Origin: Girardinichthys multiradiatus
Taxonomy: Eukaryota; Chordata; Actinopteri; Cyprinodontiformes; Goodeidae
Assembly: GCF_021462225.1 (NCBI RefSeq)
Contig: NC_061805.1
Span: 31,079,958 to 31,143,957 of the forward strand
DNA length: 64,000 nucleotides
Reading direction: 5' to 3'
Part shown: positions 25,913 through 38,100 of the stretch, in pieces
Numbering within the stretch: position 1 is the stretch's first letter
Layout of the letters: every line of letters starts with the position of its first letter
Notes under the pieces: generated by a model
The model's database searches: none
The model's input: only the letters and a program-made list of their open reading frames with translations
Told to the model about the DNA's origin: nothing
Translations under genes and position numbers: made by a program

Positions 25913-26083
25913 GAACTATCTATGCAGATTTCAGCTGGTGATCTGACGAGTCGCAAATAGGAGGAGCCGGAGTTTCTTCTTTTCCCTCTCTGCATCCCTT
26001 CCCTCCACTCTTCCCTTCCCCTTTCCCTGTTTCCTTGTCATACTTCTTCCTGATCCCCCCCTCCCTCTTCTCCAAGATTCACC
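25913..26083 (+). other. pitpnm2: candidate 5' UTR part of the first coding exon of pitpnm2
   Basis: A T-rich tract ending in tatgtacag|g gives a good acceptor just before 25913, and no splice donor is evident before the ATG at 26084. A second acceptor follows a long C/T tract and ends ctccaag|att at 26076/26077, which would leave only 7 nt of leader in this exon. Either way the ATG lies in an internal exon, so one or more noncoding exons must lie upstream. Transcript data would decide between the two acceptors. Confidence 0.4.
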
Positions 26084-26161
26084 ATGCTCATTAAGGAGTA
26101 TCGCATCCCCATGCCCATGAGTGTGGAGGAGTACCGCATTGCCCAGCTCTATATGATCCAG
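26084..26161 (+). CDS. pitpnm2: pitpnm2 exon 1 (coding), residues 1-26
   Basis: Begins ATG with context ttcaccATGC (C at -3 is CACC-like). It encodes [20 protein letters not shown] followed by QLYMIQ, the characteristic PITP-domain start (first strand and helix). It ends cag|gtgagg in phase 0, and exon 2 continues the PITP fold. A short CA repeat follows about 40 nt into the intron. Confidence 0.95.
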
Positions 26162-29100
26162 GTGAGGTAACAGCACAACACATGGTCCACCTAATTGTCA
26201 CCTACACACACACACACACACACAGACACTAACCACAATTACGAAATGATTGGTCTGAAGTTGTGTGACGCAGAAAGATGCGAAGAACAAAGAGTGCCTT
26301 TAGGCTGAATGATTATCCAATTTAAACTCAAAGCTGACTGGTTTCGATTGTCACAGACTGCATGTGTGTATTAAAGGGGGTGGAGTCAATCTGCTGTTAG
26401 TTACTATGCATGGCTAGGATTACGATTGACATGGATAACCAGCTTTCAGTGTAAAGTTTCAGTACTTCGTAAAAGTATTCACACCCCTTAAATTTACTCA
26501 CATTTTGTCAACCACAAAACTCGTATTTTATTGAGGTTTTATGTGATAAACCAGCAGTAAGTAGTATGCGTTTGTTTTTTTAATCATATATGCAGATATG
26601 TCTGCATTTAGCCCACTGTACTCTGATACCTCTAAATAAAATCTGTTTCAGCCAATTTGCCATCTGAAGTCACCTCCTTAGTAAATGGGTTACACCTGTG
26701 TGTAATTTAGTCTCAGTACAAACACAGCTCTTCTGTGAAGGCCCCAGAGGTTTGTGAGAAAACATTAGAGAACGAACATCATCATTAGGACCAAGGAACC
26801 CAGCAGACAGGTCAGGAATAACATTGTGTAAACGTTTCAAGCAAAGTTGGGTTATAAAACAACATTCTGACCTTTCCTATTTGAAAAAGTATGCTACAAC
26901 TGAGAACTTTCCTAGACATTGGTAAAAAGCAGCCAGTTGGCTTGTTGTAACTCTGGAGGAAGTGCAGAAATCCACAGCTCAGTTGGGAAAATCTGTTGAC
27001 GAGACAATGATAGCAAAAAGAAAGCCATTGATAAAAGAAAGCTTACAACCACCTGCCATGTAGGGAACACAGCAAATCTGTGGAAGAAGGTCAGATGAGA
27101 ACAAAATTAAACCTTTTGGCCTATATACAAAATGCTGTGTTTGACGGAAAAGTAATGCACATTACCATTAACACACTGTGAAACATGGTGGTTTTGGCAT
27201 CATGCTTGGGGCATGCAGAAATGGTGTTCAGAGCTGATGGGAAGTAGGATGAAGCTAAATAAAGGGCAGTCCTGAAAGAAAACCTGGTAGTGGCTTTAAA
27301 AGATTTGAGACTGCAGTGGACGTTTACCAACAGTAACCCTAAACATGCAGCCAGAGCTAGAATGAATGCTTCATCTCAGGTTTTAGGATGGCCTAATTAA
27401 AGTCCAGACTTAAATTTATTTGGGAATCTGTAGCAACACCTAAAACAGCTTAACACAGATGTACCCTTTTAGTCTGAAGCTTGGGCTATTTTACAAACAA
27501 GATTGGAGTGATTGTACAAACTATTGACTAGGGGGGGCAGAATACAGACCTACTTGGCAATTATGCACTACATTGTGTTGGTGTATTACCTAAATTCCCA
27601 GTAAAATACATACAAACCTTTTGCTCTACTGTTAGACAACTAATGAGGGTGTATTTATTTACCATGCAGGTAATGTTGGGTTCAGTGAAATACTGAGAAT
27701 ATAGCAAGGTGTCAGTATGACTCGAGTTGTAATAAAAATTACTTTATTTACTTACTACTGTTTAGAATACATGTATACATGTTTAGTTGACTTCTTTTTT
27801 TAAAAAACATTTTTTACATTATCATAGTCTTGACTTGGTTATATAATATACATCGTACGATGCATGACAGATACAGTCATGTTCGATCAGGTGTTGACAG
27901 CTGGGAAAGCTCATATTGATGAGCAAGATGTGTTATGAAGGAAAATAAGCTGGTAGGAAAATGTCCAGTCAACACAGAGCAATGTTTAGAGACTCGCATG
28001 TTTTTACTCAAGTGTTATCATAGGCGACTGTGGCTCAGTAGGAAGAGTAGTCGTCTTGCAATCAGAAGGTTGTGGGTTCGATTCCAGCTTCCTCCTGCCA
28101 TATGTCGATGTGCCCCTGGGCAAGGCACTTAACCTCAAGTTGCCTACTGATCTGTGTATCGGTGTATGAATGTGAGTGCGATTTGGTGAATGTGGCTCTA
28201 GTGTAAAGCACTTTGAGCGGTCTGTATGTCTCAAAAAGCGCTATATAAGTTCAGTCCATTTACCATTTATTCCACTCGGAAAAACACGAGAGGGAGCATT
28301 TTATATACAGGTCCTTCTCAAAATATTAGCATATTGTGATAAAGTTCATTATTTTCCATAATGTCATGATGAAAATTTAACATTCATATATTTTAGATTC
28401 ATTGTACACTAACTGAAATATTTCAGGTCTTTTATTGTCCCAAAATTCCTATCTCACAAAATTAGCATATTTCATCCGACCAATAAAAGAAAAGTGTTTT
28501 TAATACAAAAAACGTCAACCTTCAAATAATCATGTACAGTTATGCACTCAATACTTGGTCGGGAATCCTTTGGCAGAAATGACTGCTTCAATGCGGCGTG
28601 GCATGGAGGCAATCAGCCTGTGGCACTGCTGAGGTCTTATGGAGGCCCAGGATGCTTTGATAGCGGCCTTTAGCTCATCCAGAGTGTTGGGTCTTGAGCA
28701 GGTGCCAGGTCGTGCTGAAAAATGAAATCTTCATCTCCATAAAGCTTTTCAGCAGATGGAAGCATGAAGTGCTCCAAAATCTCCTGATAGCTAGCTGCAT
28801 TGACCCTGCCCTTGATAAAACACAGTGGACCAACACCAGCAGCTGACACGGCACCCCAGACCATCACTGACTGTGGGTACTTGACACTGGACTTCTGGCA
28901 TTTTGGCATTTCCTTCTCCCCAGTCTTCCTCCAGACTCTGGCACCTTGATTTCCGAATGACATGCAGAATTTGCTTTCATCCGAAAAAAGTACTTTGGAC
29001 CACTGAGCAACAGTCCAGTGCTGCTTCTCTGTAGCCCAGGTCAGGCGCTTCTGCCGCTGTTTCTGCTTCAAAAGTGGCTTGACCTGGGGAATGCGGCACC

Positions 29101-32100
29101 TGTAGCCCATTTCCTGCACACGCCTGTGCACGGTGGCTCTGGATGTTTCTACTCCAGACTCAGTCCACTGCTTCCGCAGGTCCCCCAAGGTCTGGAATCG
29201 GCCCTTCTCCACAATCTTCCTCAGGGTCCGGTCACCTCTTCTCGTTGTGCAGCGTTTTCAGCCACACTTTTTCCTTCCCACAAACTTCCCACTGAGGTGC
29301 CTTGATACAGCACTCTGGGAACAGCCTATTCGTTCAGAAATTTCTTTCTGTGTCTTACCCTCTTGCTTGAGGGTGTCAATAGTGGCCTTCTGGACAGCAG
29401 TCAGGTCGGCAGTCTTACCCATGATTGGGGTTTTGAGTGATGAACCAGGCTGGGAGTTTTAAAGGCCTCAGGAATCTTTTGCAGGTGTTTAGAGTTAACT
29501 TGTTGATTCAGATGATTAGGTTCATAGCTCGTTTAGAGACCCTTTTAATAATATGCTAATTTTGTGAGATAGGAATTTTGGGTTTTCATGAGCTGTATGC
29601 CAAAATCATCCGTATTAAGACAATAAAAGACCTGAAATATTTCAGTTAGTGTGCAATGAATCTAAAATGTCAGTCAGTCAGTCAGTCATTTTCTACCGCT
29701 TATTCCATAGTGGGTCGCGGGGGAGCTGGTGCCTATCTCCAGCAGTCTATGGGCGAGAGGCAGGGTACATGCTCTGTAAATGTTTCATTAATCTAAAATG
29801 TATGAATGTTAAATTTTCATCATTACATTATGGAAAATAATGAACTTTATCACAATATGCTAATATTTTGAGAAGGACCTGTAAGTATTTAGTTTGAGAC
29901 TATCTGCAGAGAACAATGGGTAAAAATACACAAAAACAGGTGTGTGGAGCTTGTCGACACAAGAAGACTTGAGGCATAACTGCTGCTAAAGACACTGAGT
30001 GAAACATGTGTAAACTGATCTACATGTGATTCATGTTCATGTATGATACATGAAATTTGCAAATATTTTAAACAAGTTTTCCCCTTTATTTGAATACATT
30101 TTGGAGTAAGGCTGTAAGATAAAAAAAAAAATGTAGAAAACGTGAAGAGCAGTAAAAACATTCTGAATGCTCTGTAAATGTTTCATTAAGCCCTGGGTCT
30201 CTGATTTAATCTTAGAAAATTTGAATCTGGCGTGGCGTTGATGGTGTAGGGGTTAAGCGCGCGACCATATACGAAGCGGCCATCCCGGGTTCGAGTCACG
30301 GACCCAGCGACATTTGTAGAATGTCTCCCCATCTCTCTACCCCTCTTTCCAGTCTGCCTACTGTCAAAAAAATAAATAAAGGCCACTAGTACCAAAAAAA
30401 TATCTTTAGAAAAGAAAATTTGAATCTAAGTCTGTGAGATAAAAATCTTGTTTTCAGCAATTACTTTGCTACTTGCATTGCTTAACTTAAACATCTGCAG
30501 CCTAATAATTGCATAAATAATAGTGGTTGAGGCTATAAGAAATACTCTATGAGACTGAATGTTCCAAACAGAAACCAAAAGCAGGACTATGACCACATTT
30601 AGATGAATAATCTGCTTCACAGAGGACAAAAAACAGTAGAAAAATTACTTCTTTTTCTCTTGACCTGGGGAATGCGTGCACGGTGGCTCTGGATGTTTCT
30701 ACTCTAGACTCAGTCCACTGCTTCCGCAGGTCCCCCAAGGTCTGGAATTGGCCCTTCTCCACAATCTTCCTCAGGGTCCAGTCACCTCTTCTCGTTGTGC
30801 AGCGTTTTCTGCCACACTTTTTCCTTCCCACAAACTTCCCACTGAGGTGCCTTGATACAGCACTCTGGGAACAGCCTATTCGTTCAGAAATTTCTTTCTG
30901 TGTCTTACCCTCTTGCTCGAGGGTGTCAATAGTGGCCTTCTGGACAGCAGTCAGGTCGGCAGTCTTACCCATGATTGGGGTTTTGAGTGATGAACCAGGC
31001 TGGGAGTTTTAAAGGCCTCAGGAATCTTTTGCAGGTGTTTAGAGTTAACTTGTTGATTCAGATGATTAGGTTCATAGCTCGTTTAGAGACCCTTTTAATG
31101 ATATGCTAATTTTGTGAGATAGGAATTTTGGGTTTTCATGAGCTGTATGCCAAAATCATCCGTATTAAGACAATAAAAGACCTGAAATATTTCAGTTAGT
31201 GTGCAATGAATCTAAAATATATGAATGTTAAATTTTCATCATGACATTATGGAAAATAATGAACTTTATCACAATATGCTAATATTTTGAGAAGCACCTG
31301 TAAGAGAGTGAATGGAAAAAGGAAATGGAGGATTAAAAGACTGCTTTCGGACCAAGGATGAAATCTAGCTATTGTGCTAATTTTGGCATGTTTACATTGC
31401 CCTATGTGTGGTAATGTTGATTAACGTGCACTGTCCTAATCAAATGAATAAATAAATAAAAATGAAATGAAATTAGCTCAAACACTCCAATTTCTTCAGT
31501 GCTTTTTCTATAATTGTGAGGTATAAATCCAGTAAAACATTTTAGTTCTGATTAACTTCGTTCCCAGACAGATCCCTACAGAGAACCCGACACAAACAAC
31601 GTGCCGGCGGGTTTACAGAGAGCCGCTCTGTGAGCGGCTCATGCATCCACTGGTGGTCTTAGTTTTGCATTATTGACCCATAGTTACCTTTTTCACTGAC
31701 CTCACCATCTCTACACCGCTTCGTTGCTGTAAGGCTACTGTCACTATGGCAACCATGACATCAGCAGCATGCCGGTGGTCAGGTTTTGCTCATGAGAGAG
31801 TGAATGAAAAGAGGAAATGGAGGATAAAAAAACGGGGCTGCAAGGAAGGAAGGAATGGGAAGAAACAGAAGAGAAACAGCCCGCTTGTCTGTGTTGCGCT
31901 GCTGTAGGTTACCAGGGCAGCAGCCACACATAGGCTTGCCTGACGCCAATCCACAATAGACCTCATGGATGAAGACAGAGCCTTAGGACATCTTAGCCAT
32001 GTCTGCAACTCGCACAACACGCCCACTCCATCTCTACTTATTTTCATGCCCTTCTGGCACCTTCTAATTAGATAGCCAACCGGTCATTTCTTTCTAACTC

Positions 32101-35100
32101 TGTAGGGATTTGCAGTAATGAGCAAAGAAAACGCATCAAGGGAGGATTAAATATTCTACTGTGGTTCCATTTATTTGGGCTAAACATTCATGTTTCGACT
32201 GTGCAGCTTCTGTATATCTGTGGAGTTAAGTGCATCTCTAACAGGAAACATGGCTCAGTAAGTTGACGGGGCTAAGAAAGAACCAGGATGTGACTCCCAT
32301 CCTGTCAGCGCGGTTGTATCTAAACATATAGAATATACTTTGGTGCTAATTACGTGTATTCAGGAACTGTTCAGAAAAAAAAGATAGTCAAGAGGTACAA
32401 TTGTGTATGACAAAGAAGATGTATCTTTTTACAGAAACTTTAATTTTGTGCCTGGGCCTGTTGCACCAAATATCTATGTCCAAATTTAAGATGTGTCTAA
32501 AAAAACCTAAAAGATGCAAGCATCCAGCAGTCAAAAATCCAACTCAATGGTAAAAACAGCGATCAACATATTCCCATCAGAAAGATCCTTGCTAAAAAAA
32601 TTGTGAAAACTTTACAAGAAATATACCACCACAAAGCTCATATTAAAAAAAAACTCAGGAGGGGCACCAACTGCAAAATGATTTATTTACTAATTTAGAC
32701 ATGCGTATAACCTGCAAACTGGTACATTTTCAAATCTACAGAAAGGTAGTTTCTGTCAAGAAAAGTCTGTTATCAGTTTACAGTAGCAATCTGTCATTCA
32801 TTTCCAGAGCGTGTGATTACATATAGGGCTGAAACAATGAATCGTGATTAATTGATTATTGAAATAATCTTAACTAATTTAGAAATTGAATAATTGTTGA
32901 CTGGAGTATACAGACACTAAAACATGCCATTCGCTGACACAGCAACACACTAATAGCAGTAATTAGGCCAGAATTGTAAAAAAATATATATACATTTTGC
33001 ATTTAAGATGAAAAATCTTTATCTGTAAAGATGCTCTACCCAGAACCCTTCAACTGGCATAGTTTTAGCTTCACCTGGTACATATTCTGTATAAAATCTC
33101 CTATGAAGCACCTTTTGCTGTCCGATTATTAATTGATTAATCAAAAAAATAGTCGACATATTAATCAGTTTCGTATAATAATCGTTAGTTGCAGTTGTAA
33201 TTTATTGATGCTTTAAGTTTTCTGGCTCTAAAATATGGTCATCTTTAACTTTTAGAGCATCAAAGAAAAACAGAAAAGAAAACAAGGGTTGAGATTTGAA
33301 GGGATTTAATAAATTTTCACAGGTATAGTAGCTGCGCCGCATAAACCTTTTTTTAAATTTACATTTTGTATGCCATTCAGTTTACTTATGGAAGCAAACA
33401 AAATTCAATTCAGTTTATTTATATAGCGCCAATTCACAACACATGTCTCAAGGCACTTCACAACAGTCAGGTACATACATTCCAATTAATCCTAACCATT
33501 GAACAGTGCAGTCAGAGTTAGTTATTTATTCAAATTGGATAAAAAGTTTTTCTATCTAAAGAAACCCAGCAGATTGCATCCAGTCAGTGACTTGCAGCAT
33601 TCACTCCTCCCGGATGAGCATGTAGAAACTTTCCTTTTTGATAAAGCTTATATTTAGAGTGGCTTAAGTTATCCTGAGCTACCTCTGTAGTTATGCTGCT
33701 ATAGGCTTAGGCTGCTGGAGGACATAATGACCACTTTCACCCTCTTCGCTACATTCTCACACTACTCTCCAATTTTGCATTATTTGCTGTTATTTCAGCT
33801 TTTAACTTTATGTTCTCTTTCTTTTCTCTTCCTAGAAGCTACACCTGGCCTGTATCTACCTGTGATACCTTCCTGGAGGGGGGAATCGTCCAAGCTTCTG
33901 CTGGCAACAACTTAATGTTCACCCTCTACCGATGATACACATGGCCCTGTCTTTCAGTGTTTAACCCTTTCTCTCTCCTAGATATAGCTACTGACTGAGC
34001 TTTTACTGTGATTAACTCTATGTGCTCTCTCTCATATTCTAACCTTGAAAACTGGCTCAGAGTTTATCTGTTCTTTCTTTCTAGAGGAAACGACTAAAGG
34101 AGCTACATCCATTAACATTTACTTTTCCTTCCCATAGAAAGTACTACTGAAACAGTGCTTCTGAAATCATTTCCTATTGTTTATGGATATGTTTAGTATT
34201 CATTATTATTAACTTTAAGCTCTTATCCCACCCCCTCACTGAAGTAGAGAGGAGTGAGGAGGCTCAGCATTAACTAGCATTTTTCATTTTTTTGAAGGTG
34301 AACTTAAGATTGTTGGCGTAAGAAAACCAAAATGACGCTCAATTTGACACACTATAGTCACATGTCAGGAACAATATGAAATATAAATATAAATATGGAT
34401 GGATAAATGTGAGCGATGAGATTGTATGAATATGATAATGCAGTGTGGGATCAGGTTTTATTTATTTCCTGTGGACTCTTCCACTGATGTCTAAATTGGA
34501 TTAAACACTAATTTTATTAACATCTGAAGGCCCAACAATATTTATGATGTTTATGTACATTTATTACTCTGTAATTAAGGTATTGAGCTCAGATAAAGTA
34601 GGTTTGGATTCATGCAGGGACTTTGTGCATGGCTGGTGCAACAGTGCTGGGGCGTCTGTGCTGTGTCTTTGTAACTGCATCTGAGCTGTTGAGAGCAGGG
34701 CGAGTGGCTAATGAATGACCTGTCAGAGGTAATGAGGTCCAGAGTGCTGGATGCCTCATGACGTCCTCCTTGCAACTCCACTGAATCAGTGGCAAACCAT
34801 AGAAATCTTCCTCACTGCTATTTAGCAAATGGATGGGAAAGACTGGACCATTTTCAACAGATCTGCAGAAACGGGATACACTTCTGATCTTTGACATTTA
34901 TGATCCTTGAGCCAGCAGTTTTTCCCCTGGTGTCGTCACCACTTGAACTCTGTTCAGATTTCCCGTTTCACTTATTTCCCAACAATCCCCAGTCCTTCTC
35001 TGGCCATGCCTCACGTTCTTCTCTGTGATGGCTTTGATTGTGAAACTCGCCTACCTGTAGCTCTGAGCAACTGCACTTCCTGTCTCCACCCAGCTCCACC

Positions 35101-38100
35101 ACTCCGCACCTGGAATGTAAATGTGGGAAAGGTGTGTTTCCATGCATCTGCTTTTGGGCTTCTGCATTTGCAATTTGGAGCTGGCATAGCTTTTGGGAAG
35201 TAATTAATTGTGGAAAGTGTTGTCAGTCTAGTCACTGTAATAACTGACTCAGCCCATCTGTGATGACATAACACAGCATGTAGGGTGTGATTTTTTATGA
35301 GTTTCTACTTGTAATGAGACGTATTTCTAGATTTCATGTTTCACTCTGCTTCATCTTTAAAAGGTGTCTAAAGAATTGAGCACTTCCTTTCCAGGAAAGG
35401 ATCTCTGCTGCATAATAAAACTGATTTCTGAGTTAATCAAACATGCTCTAGTCACTACTGATTACCTAATCAAACGTAAAATGACAAATTAGTTGGTGTG
35501 TTGTTTTATTATCTAAACCCTAATTTTTAAAAGGGGATGTTTTTATGACGTGAAGATTAAACATACTCTTATCTAAACTGAATGCAATCAATGAAAAATT
35601 AGGAGCTTATAATGTTCTCAGAAGCCTAAAGGAAAGATTTTATGGCCCAATTCTGATTCTTATATCGAGAAATAAACTGAGGGGAAAATTTGGGAAAGAT
35701 GTTTTCAGTCTTCAGAACCTTGGACAAACAGTGCATGTGTTGTACTTCAAGAACATTAAATTGCCTCAAACCTGACACTTCCTGATACTTTCTTGTGGAA
35801 CCTTACCTTGAAATAATTGACAGTGTATTCATTCAAATGCAGATATTATAAAAAACAACGCACTTTAGTAGCCTAGTTATTTTTGCTCACATTTTACTGC
35901 ACTAAGACACTGAAATATCCTATGCATGTCTTTAAATTTAGGCAAAATATATTGTATAAATTTCAGTCAATCTCTGTATTAGTTGCTCATTAATCACTCA
36001 CATGTTTAATTCAGATATTTGAGCAGATTAATTGTGTTGCTGAGTGGTGCAGACAGCAAAGGAGCAAATTAAATAACTCTATGCTAAACATGTGGTGCTG
36101 AACGCTGCCACTGTTGCTGCTATCGCCACCGTCTGCTGGCCATTCTGGTCCTTTTGTACCTTTGCAGTTTTGGTCGTTGCAATCTCGACTTTGTTGTGTA
36201 CAAAATGGTACCATCTACCCTGGGATGTTTTGTAGCAACCATGCATCAATTTACACCCGCCAGGGAGACACAGCCACTGCTCCTTCTCTTGTCTTTTTGC
36301 CATCTCCTATTGTATTTTCAAAATTGGACCACACAAAGCATGTGGTTTCAGCCTTTGAAAGGGGCAAAGGTGCAATGCTAAATAGGAGCATGCTTTCAAA
36401 CTTGGGTAGGCCAAAATAGTTTCTTTAATAAAAAAAAGAAAAAAATCATTACTCGTTGATTAATCACTCAGGGGAGTGGTGGCCTACTGGTTAAAGAGCA
36501 GGACATTTGCGGCCTAGAGAGGCAACAAGTACCCTGGTCCACAGCCTGGCACTCTGGGTCCCTGAGCAAGACACTTAGCACCTGAATGCTCCCTGGGCGC
36601 CTCACAATGGCAGCCCACTGCTCCCTAAGGGATGGGCTAAGTCCAAAGGACAATTTCTCCATTGTGAGATCAATAAAATTCTAATTTATTTGTTTGTTTT
36701 TGTGATTATTTGAATCCAAAATGAAATTTGAAGAATAAATGTCATTAATCAGACAACAGTTTCAACAGAACAAAGTAGAACGCATTTCATATCAAGCTAT
36801 TTTCCTGCCGTCCTAAACATAATCAACATTTCAAATCACAACAAATCATAACTTATTTCAGATTCTTCAGGATTTAAGAAAAACTTTACCATGTACTGAC
36901 AACACTCAAACAAACATATCCAATTAACTTTGACTAGGCCGGCAGCCCTTTCAGGCTGTTTTGATGTGGTCTGAAGAAAAGCAAATTAAAGTGGATTTAA
37001 GTTCACACCTAAAAAAGGCAGGCCTGGCTACACACTTAAACATCTCTTACAGAACCATAGAAAAAGTCATATCTGTTATATACGTCTTAACACCTTCACA
37101 ACATGCTAATATGTAAAAAGTAAACACTGCCAAGTTACTTCAGTTTGCCTTTTTTTGCATCACTTGCAGAAAAAGAGCAGAGAAGAGAGCTGCGGTGAAG
37201 GAAGTGGGGTGGAGATCCTCGAGAATAAGCCCTACACAGATGGACCAGGTGGGACGGGTCAGTACACCCACAAGGTCTACCACATCGGCATGCACATTCC
37301 CAGCTGGTTTCGCTCTATCCTGCCCAAAGCGGCTCTGAGGGTTGAAGAGGAGTCCTGGAATGCCTACCCTTATACCCGAACAAGGTATGCGTGCTTTGAA
37401 GCAAGCTACATCGATCATTTTTCAGCTGGATACAGAGCTCCTCCGCAAAGTCACAGTTTGGTAAATTAGCGATGTGCATGCATGGTTAAGGGGCTGCAAC
37501 CCTTTTTGATGTCAAATAGATTTTCCATGTCGCACAGAACAGAATAACTACATAAAATATAGATTCAGGGTGATACCCAAGTGTTATAAATATATATTAA
37601 TACCAAATCTCTTTCTGAAGGCCAAGGCCGAACATAGACCTCACATCAAGCTGTCAGAATATTATCTAGCAGGCTATAAGAGCGGCACATGCCGTGTCCA
37701 CCAGGCTCACGACCCCTCATTCTCTGGGTGTCACTCCATTTGTCTGTTTGATACACAGAGATGTGAAGGTGCTGAAATAAGATGCACCCGAGACTGTGCT
37801 GTGGGGATTTTGATAGACTCCAAGTGCTTTCTGACATCTCTAGTTAGCCAGTGACAGTTTCACAGCAGAGATCTCAGACACAACAGAGGAACATGGCTCT
37901 CATGTGCCTTATCTTTCACACTGAGGATATGTTGTCACTCTTTTAACTAATCCTGAGTCATTCAGTATGGGAGTTAATATGTGAATGAATGAATGAATGC
38001 AGCAAATAAATCATAATTTATGTCTAATATGGTTTATTTTTTCACGTGATCTCTTTCAGATACACCTGTCCGTTTGTTGAGAAGTTCTCCATTGACATTG

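Larger units (their letters stand above)
28308..29881 (-). mobile_element. long-TIR Tc1-like transposon, copy A (intron 1)
   Basis: Ends caggtccttctcaaaatatt with TA on each side (28306-28307, 29882-29883). The inverted ends run for well over 150 nt. The right TIR carries a ~130-nt insertion (29662-29795). Relative to copy B at 52874-54605 it has lost ~130 bp of transposase (junction at about 28697, sharing CTC) that includes the catalytic Glu block. It forms part of the inverted duplication. Confidence 0.9.
28308..30660 (-). repeat. inverted duplication arm A (partner of 52096-54605)
   Basis: Reads as the near-perfect reverse complement of 52096-54605, apart from a ~130-bp deletion and scattered substitutions. 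Includes copy A, a ~780-bp unique-type spacer and a SINE. For example, the open frame at 30426-30629 gives the same 67 residues as 52127-52330. The match stops at 30660, where truncated copy C begins. Confidence 0.92.

Noticed and set aside
28022..28095. Possible tRNA gene
   Set aside because: A and B boxes belong to a SINE head; poor stem pairing and the SINE body follows directly. The same reasoning applies to 30229 and 40712.
29662..29685. CAGT tandem repeat as a CRISPR or regulatory array
   Set aside because: It is the short tetranucleotide tail of an L2-type insertion; the genome is vertebrate.
36114..36419. 101-codon open frame in intron 1
   Set aside because: No recognisable family and no splice sites in phase with pitpnm2; likely chance.
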